From positions 109,733 through 173,732 of the forward strand of contig NZ_FOOU01000008.1 in the NCBI RefSeq assembly GCF_900113275.1: 64,000 nucleotides of DNA, in the 5' to 3' direction. The notes beneath the pieces were generated by a model. That model did not search any database. It was not told where the DNA came from and was given only the letters and a program-made list of their open reading frames with translations. Below, one piece after another: positions 18,652 to 28,242 of this stretch (its first letter is position 1; each line of letters begins with the position of its first letter). Source of the stretch: Neptunomonas qingdaonensis. Its GTDB lineage: Bacteria > Pseudomonadota > Gammaproteobacteria > Pseudomonadales > Balneatricaceae. The position numbers and the translations under genes are program-made.

Positions 18652-18861
18652 ATTAATTTCAATTCTGACTTGGGGGAAATCTACTCAGATGCAATGAACA
18701 TAAACCATATCTGCACGAGGAGTTATAGTGTTCTATAGACAATTGGTTTAATTTTTAGACTATAGAGTAATACTCATGGGGGAATATATAGGTGTTTTAT
18801 GACAAGGCTGATATTTATGAGTATATTTGCAGCTGTCTGATGCAGTATTAAGGGCCGGAGA

Positions 18862-19839
18862 TTGAAGAATAAGTTAATAGTTACCTTAACGACCATGCGG
18901 GGTTCGCGGCAGTACTCTCTGGGACAAATGGCTCGGTATCTGCTAGTGTTATTTGTTATCCTGTCAGCAGTGAGCTTTTTTATTTCAAATTGGTTGTTGG
19001 TAAAAACCACTGATGATTTAGCACTCCTGGAAGAAGATCATGAACAGCTGAATGATCAGTATGAGATGATGCTGGGTACGCAAAATCTTTATAAAAATGA
19101 GTTAGACCAGTTGAGTGTTTCGTTGTCCAGAGTTGCTAGTCAACGAGATAAGTTACAAGCTGAGAATATCCGCATGGGCGATAAGCTCTATGAGGGTAAT
19201 AACCGTCTGGGAGAGCTGAGTGCGACACTTGATGCGAGCTTGAATGGTTTAGAAACGTTATTGAATGTCGAACCCTCAGGTGATATGTCACCAGAAAGGT
19301 TGGAGTCATTAACCATGATGGCGAATCAGCGCTTGTTTATGCTGAATAGTATTCCTAATGGTTTGCCTATTCAGGCTATGCGGATTAATGATAGCTATGG
19401 TATGCGGATGCACCCTATTCATAAGAAACGTGTCATGCATCGGGGTATAGATTATAAAGCCGAAAAAGGGACGCCCGTATATTCCACGGCCGATGGTGTG
19501 GTTGAGTATGCGGGGAATAGGGGGGATGGTTATGGTGTGCAGGTTGTGATCTTGCATGGCTTTGGATTTAAAACCAACTATAGCCATTTGAATAATACCG
19601 AAGTGAGCAGCGGTGAATTTGTTCATAAAGGACAAAAAATTGCAGAGAGTGGCAATACGGGTAGATCAACGGGAGCTCACCTGCATTACGAGGTAAGGCA
19701 CCTCTACTCGACTCTCAATCCGGCACCTTTTGTGGCATGGAATATAGCTAACTTTGATTCAATTTTTACAACAGTGAAGAGTGTGAAATGGGCTTCCTTA
19801 AAAAATCTGTATCCTCTAAATCAAACCATTCAGCCTTAA
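18862..19839 (+). CDS. M23 family metallopeptidase (LytM), membrane anchored
   Basis: The 325-aa peptidoglycan peptidase has a short cytoplasmic N-terminus, a TM helix (about 25-48) and a coiled coil (about 50-130). A periplasmic LytM domain follows with zinc ligands HRGID and HLHYEV, so it is probably catalytic. The TTG start at 18862 has AAGGG upstream and gives the KNKLIVTLTT start; a later ATG (18895) is possible. It overlaps the bactofilin gene by 52 bp. M23 plus bactofilin pairs are known in cell-shape control. Confidence 0.9.
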   Translation: MKNKLIVTLTTMRGSRQYSLGQMARYLLVLFVILSAVSFFISNWLLVKTTDDLALLEEDHEQLNDQYEMMLGTQNLYKNELDQLSVSLSRVASQRDKLQAENIRMGDKLYEGNNRLGELSATLDASLNGLETLLNVEPSGDMSPERLESLTMMANQRLFMLNSIPNGLPIQAMRINDSYGMRMHPIHKKRVMHRGIDYKAEKGTPVYSTADGVVEYAGNRGDGYGVQVVILHGFGFKTNYSHLNNTEVSSGEFVHKGQKIAESGNTGRSTGAHLHYEVRHLYSTLNPAPFVAWNIANFDSIFTTVKSVKWASLKNLYPLNQTIQP

Positions 19840-20249
19840 CCATTATTGCTGATGGTAATAAGCTTTCCGGCGAAATGAATATCGTTGGTAAAATGCATAT
19901 CGATGGGGTATTTGAAGGGAATATCAATTCTCTTGATAATATTTCAATTGGGGCAACGGGCCATGTGTCGGGCGTAATAAAAGCTAAACATATGACAGTG
20001 ACTGGTTTGCTGGAAGGTGAGGTGGTTTGTGATGAACTGCATATTGAAAAAGGCGGAAGAGTGCGGGCAACGGTTCTCAGCAAGGTGATGAGTATTGATC
20101 CTTTAGGTTGCTTTCAGGGTGAGCGCAGAGAAAATGCAGGCCCGGCTTATCCCGCGGTTAAGGCTCTTGATTATGAATCAGGCGTTGATGCGATTGATTC
20201 ACTGCCTGACAAAATTACACTGCAATCATCTGAAAAACCGGCTTCTTAA
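19788..20249 (+). CDS. Bactofilin (polymer-forming cytoskeletal protein)
   Basis: The 153-aa protein has a DUF583 beta-helix core (GNKLSGEMNIVGKMHIDG, GHVSGVIKAKHMTVTG, repeated short strands) flanked by disordered tails. Bactofilins polymerise without nucleotide and position cell-wall enzymes. The gene begins inside the M23 coding region (52-bp overlap, different frame) with GAAGAG upstream. The overlap implies tight coupling with the neighbouring peptidase. Confidence 0.92.
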   Translation: MGFLKKSVSSKSNHSALTIIADGNKLSGEMNIVGKMHIDGVFEGNINSLDNISIGATGHVSGVIKAKHMTVTGLLEGEVVCDELHIEKGGRVRATVLSKVMSIDPLGCFQGERRENAGPAYPAVKALDYESGVDAIDSLPDKITLQSSEKPAS

Positions 20250-20252
20250 TCT

Positions 20253-21059
20253 ATGTGTGAATTGCTGGGTATGAGTGCCAATGTTCCGACCGATATTTGC
20301 TTTAGCTTTAGTGGTTTGATGCAAAGGGGAGGAGGTACCGGGCCACATCGGGATGGTTGGGGAATCGCTTTTTATGAAGGAAAAGGTGTGCGCTCTTTCC
20401 ATGATCCGGAGCCCAGTTGCGATTCCGTTATTGCGAATCTTGTTAAAAACCATCCGATCAAGAGTTTGGTGGTCATTAGTCATATCCGACAAGCAAATGT
20501 CGGTTCAGTTTGTTTGGAAAATACGCATCCTTTTATCAGGGAGTTATGGGGCTATAGCTGGTCATTTGCTCATAACGGCCAGCTGGATAAACGCTTATTT
20601 GATTTGCCGTTAACTTTTTATCGCCCTGTAGGCACGACTGATAGCGAGTATGCTTTTTGCTGGTTATTAGGCCAGATACGCCTCGAGTTTCCTGACCGTC
20701 CGGATACTTCTGATCAATTAACAACGTTTATTCATCAATGCTGCGAACAGTTGAGGGCATTCGGTGTCTTTAATATGTTGTTGTCTGAGTCTCAGTATTT
20801 ATTGGCCTACTGCACTACAAAGCTATCCTGGTTGACCAGAAGTGCCCCATTTGGCGAAGCCAGCCTTAAAGATGATGATATGACGGTTGATTTTTGTACG
20901 CAAACAACTGACAAAGATATCGTTACCGTGGTGGCAACGGAGCCTTTAACCGACAACGAAGCATGGATTGCAATAAAAACAGGTGAGCTGGTTGTGTTTC
21001 GAAAAGGACTGGATCAGACGCACCGATTATCGCCCGATGGTGATGAGATTTCGTTTTGA
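20253..21059 (+). CDS. Class II glutamine amidotransferase (YafJ type)
   Basis: The 268-aa protein has the N-terminal nucleophile Cys2 (MCELLGMSAN) and the GATase-II motifs RGGGTGPHRDGWG, SHIRQAN and SFAHNGQL. No synthase domain is attached, as in YafJ-type stand-alone proteins. The substrate is unknown. It starts 3 bp after the bactofilin stop, so it is cotranscribed with it. The stop codon begins a repeat (next entry). Confidence 0.88.
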   Translation: MCELLGMSANVPTDICFSFSGLMQRGGGTGPHRDGWGIAFYEGKGVRSFHDPEPSCDSVIANLVKNHPIKSLVVISHIRQANVGSVCLENTHPFIRELWGYSWSFAHNGQLDKRLFDLPLTFYRPVGTTDSEYAFCWLLGQIRLEFPDRPDTSDQLTTFIHQCCEQLRAFGVFNMLLSESQYLLAYCTTKLSWLTRSAPFGEASLKDDDMTVDFCTQTTDKDIVTVVATEPLTDNEAWIAIKTGELVVFRKGLDQTHRLSPDGDEISF

Positions 21060-21096
21060 ATAGAGGTTGTGAATAATAGAGGTTGTGAATAAAAGG
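21057..21096 (+). repeat. Stop-codon-anchored tandem repeat after the amidotransferase
   Basis: Units TGAATAGAGGTTG (21057-21069), TGAATAATAGAGGTTG (21070-21085) and TGAATAAAAGG (21086 on) start exactly with the gene's TGA. The TGAs fall in frames 0, +1 and +2. Confidence 0.85.
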
Positions 21097-21152
21097 ATCG
21101 CTGTGATCAGGCGTGATTGGTTAAACCGATGTCATGAGTGGGTTGAAGTAAA

Positions 21153-22811
21153 TTGAATCAGACAAGTGATTTGCCCGTATCGACCATTACTGAATTGTTG
21201 GCTTTTTCTTGTAGGCGTTACTCCCATCATCCGGCATTTACGCATGCCGGTGCAACGCTGACTTACCACGAACTGGACCGTCTCAGCGGGCTGTTTTCCA
21301 GCTATCTTTTGCATCATTCCTGTTTGGTTAAAGGTGATCGCATCGCCTTGCTATTGCCGAATTTACTGCAATTTCCGGTTGTTTTCTTTGGTGCATTAAG
21401 GGCTGGTCTGGTTGTGGTTAATATTAATCCTCAATTTACGGCATATGAATTACAGCATCAGCTAAATGACAGTGGTGCTAAAGCGGCGGTAGTGCTTTCT
21501 AATCTGACCGAAAGTCTCTCTGAAATTATTCACTTCACAGAATTAAAAGAGGTGATTGTTACCAATGTGGTTGATCTGCACTCGCCACTCGTGCGTTGCT
21601 GGAGTTGGCTTGCTGGTGGGTGGAAGCAACAACAGTGGGAGTGGGGGAGTAGCGTTACAACGACCCGCTTGAGAAAAGCGTTAAAGTTAGGTGAAGCTAA
21701 AGCGTGGCAGAATATTAACGCTGCGCCTGATGATTTGGCGTTGTTGCAATATACTGGCGGCACCACCGGTGTGTCCAAAGGCGTGATGCTTCAGCATCGT
21801 CAGTTAATTGCCAATATGCAGCAAATTAATGATGTCTTAAAGAAGGTAGTGATCCCCGGTAGTGAAGTCGTTTGCGCGCCACTGCCTATTTATCATATAT
21901 ATTCTCTGACATTTCATTGTTTGGTGATGTTATCCCGGGGAAGCCATATGGTGTTAATCCCTAACCCTCGGGACCTTGACTCCTTTGTTGCGGAGTTTGC
22001 AAAGTATCCGATTAGCATTTTTGCGGGCCTTAATACACTGTTTGTCAGCTTATGCCAGCATCCGGCTTTTATTCAATTAGATTTTGAAAATTTAAAACTG
22101 ACCTTTTCAGGTGGCGCCGCTTTGACTCAATCTGCGGCGCGTGATTGGCAGGCGGTTACTGGCTGTGAGATTCTGGAGGGGTACGGGTTAACTGAGGCCT
22201 CACCTGTGGTATCTGCTAACAGGCCATACTCGGTTGTCTCGCAGACGGTCGGTAAACCGTTACGTGACACCTGTGTTAAAATACTGGGTGAAGAGGGTGA
22301 GGTGCTCACCTATGGAGAAACGGGTGAATTATGGGTGAAAGGGCCGCAGGTCATGCAGGGGTACTGGAAAAAACCAGAGGATACACGTCAGGTTTTGCTG
22401 GACGGCTGGTTGCAGACCGGAGATATCGCCAGAATGGATCGGCAAGGAAATATCCGGATTGTTGATAGAAAAAAAGATATGATCAATGTTTCAGGATTTG
22501 CTGTATACCCCAATGAATTAGAAAAAGTGATTAGTTGTCATCCGGATGTGCTCGAATGCGCTGCAATCGGCATTCCTGATGATGTTGTGGGGGAGCATAT
22601 CAAGCTATATGTAGTGTCCTCTAATCAGCGTTTATCCATTCGTGATGTCAGGGACTATTGTCGTGAGCGTTTAACGTCTTATAAAGTACCCCGTCTGGTC
22701 GAGTTCAGGCGGTGCTTGCCTCACAATGCTGTCGGTAAAGTGTTGCGACGTCAGCTCAGAGAAGAAGAGTTCAGTGCTTTGCAACACCCCAAACATGGTC
22801 GCCATCTTTAA
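21153..22811 (+). CDS. AMP-binding acyl-CoA synthetase (FadD-like)
   Basis: The 552-aa enzyme activates a fatty acid to acyl-CoA through an acyl-adenylate. Motifs are YTGGTTGVSKGVMLQH (P-loop), EGYGLTEASP, GWLQTGDIARMD and the C-terminal RKKDMINVSGFAVYPNE. The TTG at 21153 is the only family-like start, and its ribosome binding site is weak. The gene follows the amidotransferase by about 90 bp on the same strand. It is a FadD-type long- or medium-chain ligase; the chain length is not readable. Confidence 0.92.
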   Translation: MNQTSDLPVSTITELLAFSCRRYSHHPAFTHAGATLTYHELDRLSGLFSSYLLHHSCLVKGDRIALLLPNLLQFPVVFFGALRAGLVVVNINPQFTAYELQHQLNDSGAKAAVVLSNLTESLSEIIHFTELKEVIVTNVVDLHSPLVRCWSWLAGGWKQQQWEWGSSVTTTRLRKALKLGEAKAWQNINAAPDDLALLQYTGGTTGVSKGVMLQHRQLIANMQQINDVLKKVVIPGSEVVCAPLPIYHIYSLTFHCLVMLSRGSHMVLIPNPRDLDSFVAEFAKYPISIFAGLNTLFVSLCQHPAFIQLDFENLKLTFSGGAALTQSAARDWQAVTGCEILEGYGLTEASPVVSANRPYSVVSQTVGKPLRDTCVKILGEEGEVLTYGETGELWVKGPQVMQGYWKKPEDTRQVLLDGWLQTGDIARMDRQGNIRIVDRKKDMINVSGFAVYPNELEKVISCHPDVLECAAIGIPDDVVGEHIKLYVVSSNQRLSIRDVRDYCRERLTSYKVPRLVEFRRCLPHNAVGKVLRRQLREEEFSALQHPKHGRHL

Positions 22812-22851
22812 TCGATCCTCCTTTTGTAATCGATACTCCTTTATAAAATAG
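22809..22851 (+). repeat. Stop-codon-anchored 17/18-bp tandem repeat after the acyl-CoA synthetase
   Basis: TAATCGATCCTCCTTTTG (22809-22826) and TAATCGATACTCCTTTA (22827-22843) are tandem copies, followed by TAAAATAG. The first TAA is the stop codon. The array fills most of the gap to hrpA. Confidence 0.85.
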
Positions 22852-22856
22852 CTAAT

Positions 22857-25800
22857 GTGAATTCAGTGAAAGACGATACTCAACGATTTTCTGCGTTATT
22901 TAAACTCCTTGATAATTGTCTGACTGCAGACCGTGCAAGGTTGCAGCATGCCATCAGTAAAATGGCGGAACGTGCAAAAAAAGATCAGCCTGTAGATAAA
23001 ATGCAGCGTGATATTGAGGCAAAAATAGACGCAAGTCAGATGGCTGTTCAGCGAAGGCAGGCGTTGATTGGTGATATTAGCTATCCGCCGCTGCCCGTTT
23101 CTGAGCGTAAAGAAGAGATAAAAGATGCTATCAGTCAGCATCAGGTCGTGGTGATTGCCGGTGAGACCGGCTCAGGGAAAACGACACAGTTACCAAAAAT
23201 CTGCCTTGAGCTGGGTTATGGCGCGCAAGGGTTGATCGGGCATACACAGCCCCGTCGTCTGGCTGCACGTACCGTAGCGACCCGCATTGCCGAAGAGCTG
23301 CACTCACAGGTAGGTGCTAAGGTGGGTTATCAGGTTCGGTTTACCGACCTGGTCAGTGAAGATTCGCTGATAAAACTGATGACCGATGGTATTTTGCTGG
23401 CAGAAACACAGCATGATCCTTTGTTATCTAAGTATCAGGTCATCATTATCGATGAGGCGCATGAGAGAAGTCTGAATATTGATTTCCTGTTGGGGTATCT
23501 CAGGCGTATCTTGCCGCAAAGGCCAGACCTTAAGTTGATTATTACCTCGGCCACCATCGATTTGCAGCGGTTTTCTGAGCATTTTGGAAAGGCGCCTGTT
23601 ATCGAAGTGTCAGGTCGGACTTACCCTGTTGAAACCTTATATCGGCCATTACTCGGTGGAAGTGATGGTGAGACTGAGGGTAAGGAAAAAGAAGATTCGC
23701 AGGACAGAACTCTGCAGCAAGGTATTTATGATGCTGTTGAGGAGATTATTGGCCTCGATAAAGCCGCTAAACGAAGTGGTGCCAGGGATGTTCTGATCTT
23801 CTTGAGTGGAGAAAGAGAGATCAGGGAGACCGCTGAAATACTGCGCAAAGCCCAGTTACGTGATACCGAGGTAATGCCTTTATATGCCCGATTGAGTGTT
23901 TCAGAACAGAATAAGATTTTTCAGGGAGCGCGGAGTGCCGGACGGCGCATTGTGCTGGCTACCAATGTGGCGGAAACGTCGGTTACCGTGCCGAATATCC
24001 GTTATGTGATTGATACCGGTGTCGCGCGAATTTCCCGCTATAGCTATCGCTCTAAAGTGCAGCGCTTACCCATAGAGGCCATTTCACAGGCGAGTGCCAA
24101 CCAGCGTGCAGGTCGGTGCGGCCGTGTCGCTGAAGGTGTGTGTATTCGTCTTTATAGTGAAGATGATTTTAAACAGCGGCCGGCCTTTACGGATGCCGAG
24201 ATTCAACGCACTAATCTGGCCGCTGTTATATTACAGATGTTGAATCTGAAGCTAGGCAGTATTGCCGATTTTCCCTTTATTGATCCACCGGATAGTCGTT
24301 TTATCAGTGATGGGTTCAAACTGTTAGAAGAGTTGGGTGCTGTTAATCCTCGGCGTCAGATGACAGGGCTAGGTAGAAAGCTGAGTCAGTTGCCGGTGGA
24401 CCCGCGCATTGGACGGATGATTCTTGAAGCGGAAAAACAGGGCGCGTTAAAAGAGGTGCTGGTTATTGCCAGTGCATTGAGTACCCAGGACCCCCGTGAA
24501 CGGCCTCTCGATAAACAGCAGGCGGCAGACGAAAAGCATAAGCAATACACAGATGATCAATCAGATTTCGTCACTATGCTGAATTTATGGCAGCATTATG
24601 AAACTCAGCGACAGGAGCTTTCGCAGAACCAGTTGCGTAAGTACTGTCAGCAGAATTTTCTTTCGTTTATGCGGATGCGGGAATGGCGCGATGTTCATCG
24701 TCAGCTGCACCTTGCTGCAAAACAGTTGGGTTTAAAAGAGATCACTGAACCTGCGGGCTATCGGGAACTGCATGTCTCTTTATTAGCGGGATTATTAAGT
24801 CATATCGGCTTTAAGCAGGAAAATAAAGAGTTTCTCGGTGCCCGCAATCGTCGCTTTCATATTTTTCCTGCATCGGCCTTATTTAAGAAGCCGCCAAAGT
24901 GGGTCATGGCAGCAGAGCTGGTTGAAACGACCAAGCTGTATGCGCGCATGCTGGCGCGTATCGAGCCTGAATGGGCGGAGCCGTTAGCGGCTCATCTGGT
25001 TAAACGTGCCTATCTGGAACCCGCATGGCATAAAAAGCGCGCGCAGGTCGTGGCAACGGAGCAGGTGTCCTTGTATGGATTACTGATTGTGCCTAAGCGC
25101 TTAGTGCATTATGGCGTGATTGACCCTGAAGTGTCTCATCAGATATTTATTCGCTCGGCGCTGGTTGAAGGTGATTTTGAGACAAAAGGTGCTTTTTTTA
25201 AGCACAACCAAGGTTTGCTGGCACATATTGAAACATTAGAGGCTAAGTCGCGTCGTAAAGATCTGCTGGTGGATGAAGAAACACTGTATGACTTCTATGC
25301 AGAAAAATTTATAGAACATAATGGCGCGCATATTGTTAACGGCGCTGGCTTTGAAAAATGGCGCAAAGGCATTGAATCCCAACAAGCTGATGCGCTTTAT
25401 CTGACTGAAAAAGATCTGCTGCAGCGCTCAGCCTCACATGTGTCTAAGGGAGATTATCCTGATGAGTTTCTGTGGAAGGGGGTAAAACTTCGCTTAAGTT
25501 ATCATTTTGAGCCGGGTTGTGTTGATGATGGCGTATCCCTTTCTGTGCCGCTGGCGCTGCTCAAGCAACTCCCTGTAAAAAGACTGGAGTGGCTGGTGCC
25601 CGGCATGATTAAAGAAAAATATGTGGCGTTGTTGAAAGGCTTGCCGAAACAGCGCCGCAAGAATTTTGTTCCGGTACCGGACTATGCGGAGGCATTAGCG
25701 GAAGCCGTGGTATTTGCTGAAGGCGATCTGTATGAGGCGATGGCGCATCAATTGTTACGTATGAGTGGGCTCCGCTTAGCGCCATCTGAGCTCGGTGACG

Positions 25801-26867
25801 TGCAGTTAGATGATCACTATCGTATTAATATAAAGTTAATAGATGACAAGGGTGTGCTTGTCGCACAAAGCAGAGACTGGAATTATTTGTGTGAGCATTA
25901 TGGCGCTCACTCAGACGCCGCTATAAAAGAAGGCCCTGAAGACAGCTGGGGAAGAAAAGGAATAACCGAATGGGATTTCGGAGAATGGGTCGAAAAGGTC
26001 CAGCTGCGCCAGGCGGGAGGTATTCTGATTGATGCCTGGCCGATGCTGGTTGACCGACAAGACAGTGTTGAGCTGATGCTGGCAATGAGCAAAGCAGAAG
26101 CCCTGCAGTGTTCGGTTCAGGGTTTTACACGCCTGGCCATGTTAGCGATGGGGCCGCAAATTCGTGCCTCCAGGGTGAAAATACCTCATCTTAACGAAAG
26201 TTTATTGCTGGCCAGTAAGATTTTTTCAAAAAAAGAGTTCGAAGAAAATATCATCCGTCAGGCGGTAAAGTGTGCAATGGGTTTAGATGCTGAAATGGGT
26301 GAGGGCTTAGATAAGCGTTTGCCAAAATCAAAGCAAGAATTTGCTGCGAGAGTCAAAACCGCAAAAGCAGAGTTGAATGACAGAGTGCAGTCGTTGTCGC
26401 AGCTTATCTATACTATTCATCAGCAGTATCACGCTATTATGAAGCAGTTAAACAGTAAGGTATCATTAGAGACGGTGATCATTCTCAATGATATAAAAAG
26501 CCAGCTCGGGCACTTAATCTACAAAAACTATATATCCACTATCTCGTGGTCTGAATTGTCCCAATACACAAGATATATGCAAGCGATTCAGATACGCCTT
26601 GAAAAATTCGCACGTGAACTTCCTCGCCAACGAATACTAAGTGATCAATTGCAGCAGTTATGGACAGCCTATCAGACTCTGTATGAACAGAAGAAAAAGC
26701 TCGGTGTAGGTGATACAATATGGATAGAAGAATTGAACCGATACCGTTGGTATTTAGAGGAGTATCGGATCTCGCTTTTTGCTCAACAGGTCGGCACATT
26801 AGAAAGTGTTTCTGAGAAAAGAGTAAAGCAACGCTGGAAAGAGATTCTGTCTGAATCAGATCAATAA
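22857..26867 (+). CDS. hrpA: ATP-dependent RNA helicase HrpA
   Basis: The 1336-aa DEAH-box helicase is near E. coli HrpA length (1300). Walker A GETGSGKT is at 102-109, then DEAHERSLNIDFLLG, SATID, ATNVAETSVTVPNIR and QRAGRCGRV. HA2/OB and a long HrpA-specific C-terminal region follow. HrpA resolves stalled ribosomes and processes mRNA in E. coli. The GTG at 22857 is chosen because the nearby ATG is followed at once by a stop. The spacing of 45 bp suggests cotranscription with the acyl-CoA synthetase. Confidence 0.95.
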   Translation: MNSVKDDTQRFSALFKLLDNCLTADRARLQHAISKMAERAKKDQPVDKMQRDIEAKIDASQMAVQRRQALIGDISYPPLPVSERKEEIKDAISQHQVVVIAGETGSGKTTQLPKICLELGYGAQGLIGHTQPRRLAARTVATRIAEELHSQVGAKVGYQVRFTDLVSEDSLIKLMTDGILLAETQHDPLLSKYQVIIIDEAHERSLNIDFLLGYLRRILPQRPDLKLIITSATIDLQRFSEHFGKAPVIEVSGRTYPVETLYRPLLGGSDGETEGKEKEDSQDRTLQQGIYDAVEEIIGLDKAAKRSGARDVLIFLSGEREIRETAEILRKAQLRDTEVMPLYARLSVSEQNKIFQGARSAGRRIVLATNVAETSVTVPNIRYVIDTGVARISRYSYRSKVQRLPIEAISQASANQRAGRCGRVAEGVCIRLYSEDDFKQRPAFTDAEIQRTNLAAVILQMLNLKLGSIADFPFIDPPDSRFISDGFKLLEELGAVNPRRQMTGLGRKLSQLPVDPRIGRMILEAEKQGALKEVLVIASALSTQDPRERPLDKQQAADEKHKQYTDDQSDFVTMLNLWQHYETQRQELSQNQLRKYCQQNFLSFMRMREWRDVHRQLHLAAKQLGLKEITEPAGYRELHVSLLAGLLSHIGFKQENKEFLGARNRRFHIFPASALFKKPPKWVMAAELVETTKLYARMLARIEPEWAEPLAAHLVKRAYLEPAWHKKRAQVVATEQVSLYGLLIVPKRLVHYGVIDPEVSHQIFIRSALVEGDFETKGAFFKHNQGLLAHIETLEAKSRRKDLLVDEETLYDFYAEKFIEHNGAHIVNGAGFEKWRKGIESQQADALYLTEKDLLQRSASHVSKGDYPDEFLWKGVKLRLSYHFEPGCVDDGVSLSVPLALLKQLPVKRLEWLVPGMIKEKYVALLKGLPKQRRKNFVPVPDYAEALAEAVVFAEGDLYEAMAHQLLRMSGLRLAPSELGDVQLDDHYRINIKLIDDKGVLVAQSRDWNYLCEHYGAHSDAAIKEGPEDSWGRKGITEWDFGEWVEKVQLRQAGGILIDAWPMLVDRQDSVELMLAMSKAEALQCSVQGFTRLAMLAMGPQIRASRVKIPHLNESLLLASKIFSKKEFEENIIRQAVKCAMGLDAEMGEGLDKRLPKSKQEFAARVKTAKAELNDRVQSLSQLIYTIHQQYHAIMKQLNSKVSLETVIILNDIKSQLGHLIYKNYISTISWSELSQYTRYMQAIQIRLEKFARELPRQRILSDQLQQLWTAYQTLYEQKKKLGVGDTIWIEELNRYRWYLEEYRISLFAQQVGTLESVSEKRVKQRWKEILSESDQ

Positions 26868-26895
26868 AATATTAAATTTTAACTTTTTATTGATC
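26859..26895 (+). terminator. Hairpin spanning the hrpA stop codon
   Basis: GATCAATAAAA (26859-26869) and TTTTATTGATC (26885-26895) are an 11-bp perfect inverted repeat, and the hrpA TAA lies in the left arm. It is AT-rich with no clear U tract after it, so termination is plausible but not certain. Confidence 0.55.
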
Positions 26896-27050
26896 GTGGA
26901 AACTTTTAAAAGGTTGCGATGTCCGCTCTGCTGTGTTGTAATGCGCACAATTTAAATGTGTGCAGAGATTAGTGCGTTAAGACGGATCTTGCAAACGGAT
27001 TATTGAAAACACTGTAGCTAGTAATGGAAACAGTGAAGACAAATTGATAG

Positions 27051-27088
27051 ACATATGAAATAAAAGTGAAAAAAACACTTTCATATGT
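27051..27088 (+). promoter_or_regulatory. Long hairpin upstream of the porin gene
   Basis: ACATATGAAA...AAGTG pairs with CACTTTCATATGT (13 bp with a 4-nt bulge, A-rich loop). It lies in the 337-bp gap before the porin. The gap also holds the imperfect palindrome GCGCACAatttaaaTGTGTGC near 26942. Both may be regulatory sites, or a leader structure controlling an abundant porin. I could not place a convincing -35/-10 pair. Confidence 0.45.
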
Positions 27089-27204
27089 TTGAAATATTAT
27101 TAATTTATAGTACTTTCTTAAATGTCACTGTTCTAAAAAAGGGCAGGCATTAAGAAAAACTAGAATTCACTACTAGTATATTGAATCTTGAAGGGGAAAT
27201 ATTG

Positions 27205-28104
27205 ATGAAAAAGTCACTGATCGCTCTAGCTGTTGCTGGTGCTCTGACTGCTCCAATGGTTGCACAAGCTGACGCTACACTTTACGGTTCTTTGCGTTTG
27301 AAAGCTGTTGCAGCAGATAAAAAGGACTTTAACGTTGCTGATAACAGTTCACGTATCGGTATCAAAGGTTCTGTTGATACTAACATCGATGGCGTTAAAG
27401 CTATCTATCATGGTGAGTGGAAAGTTGGTAACAACGATGACGCTTCTTTTGGTGATGGTCGTCTGGCTTATGTTGGTTTGACAGGTGGTTTCGGTACTGC
27501 TGCAATCGGTCAGCAATGGACTCCTGAATACAGCTTCGCAACTGGAACTGTAGATATTCTGGATGGTAACTCTACTGCTTTGACTGTAGATGTTTTCCGT
27601 TCACCTAACGTGATCTCTTACGTTACTCCTAACATGGGCGGTTTCTCAGGTGCGTTGGCTGTAGTTGCTGACTCTGATGCTGGTAACAACGGTGAAGATG
27701 TTGATTCTTATCACGTTGCTGCTAAATACTCTGTAGCTGGCTTCACTGCTGCTGCATCTTTCATTGATGACGCTTCTGATGATGATGAAGACAGAACTGC
27801 TGTATCTGTAGCTTATGCTGCTGATGCTCTGTATGTTGCTCTGTTGTGGCAGGATCGCGATGCTGTAAAATACGAAGATGATAGCTATGAGTTAGCTGCT
27901 TCTTACGCTTTCGGTGATACTTCATTGATCGGTAACTATGCTTCAGAAGGCGATGCTAGCGGTTATGGTCTTGAAGTTCAGCATAAACTGGGCAAGCAGG
28001 CTCGTGTATTTGCTAACTACTTAGACGTAAATGACGATGCAGCTGCATCTAACTTTGCTCAGAAAGCTGATACTTTCTCTACTGGTTTACGCGTAGATTT
28101 CTAA
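27205..28104 (+). CDS. Gram-negative outer-membrane porin
   Basis: The 299-aa trimeric-type general porin has a signal peptide MKKSLIALAVAGALTAPMVAQA and begins its mature chain with DATLYGSLRLKA. It ends in the C-terminal Phe required for BAM assembly (LRVDF). Sequence pattern (VGLTGGFGTAAIGQQW) matches the proteobacterial Porin_4 group. The ATG at 27205 has GAAGGGGA upstream; an in-frame TTG at 27181 is rejected. Codon use is narrow (many GCT, GTT, TCT and GGT codons), typical of very high expression. Confidence 0.93.
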   Translation: MKKSLIALAVAGALTAPMVAQADATLYGSLRLKAVAADKKDFNVADNSSRIGIKGSVDTNIDGVKAIYHGEWKVGNNDDASFGDGRLAYVGLTGGFGTAAIGQQWTPEYSFATGTVDILDGNSTALTVDVFRSPNVISYVTPNMGGFSGALAVVADSDAGNNGEDVDSYHVAAKYSVAGFTAAASFIDDASDDDEDRTAVSVAYAADALYVALLWQDRDAVKYEDDSYELAASYAFGDTSLIGNYASEGDASGYGLEVQHKLGKQARVFANYLDVNDDAAASNFAQKADTFSTGLRVDF

Positions 28105-28120
28105 TCTTAATTTAGATTAG
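28101..28120 (+). repeat. 7-bp inverted repeat at the porin stop codon
   Basis: CTAATCT-taattt-AGATTAG begins one base before the TAA stop. It precedes the true terminator by about 10 bp and may protect the transcript 3' end. Confidence 0.5.
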
Positions 28121-28130
28121 CATTTCTCTT

Positions 28131-28155
28131 AAAAGGCTCCTTCGGGAGTCTTTTT
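28131..28155 (+). terminator. Rho-independent terminator after porin
   Basis: AAAAGGCTCC-ttcg-GGAGTCTTTTT is a stem with one G-U pair, a UUCG tetraloop and a U tract. Confidence 0.9.
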
Positions 28156-28242
28156 GCGTTTTATCAATATTTGATAAGTGTTTGATTTTATTTTGCAGTA
28201 CAGTGCCTTACAATTAAGGTTTACCCGTATCAGGATGCGACG

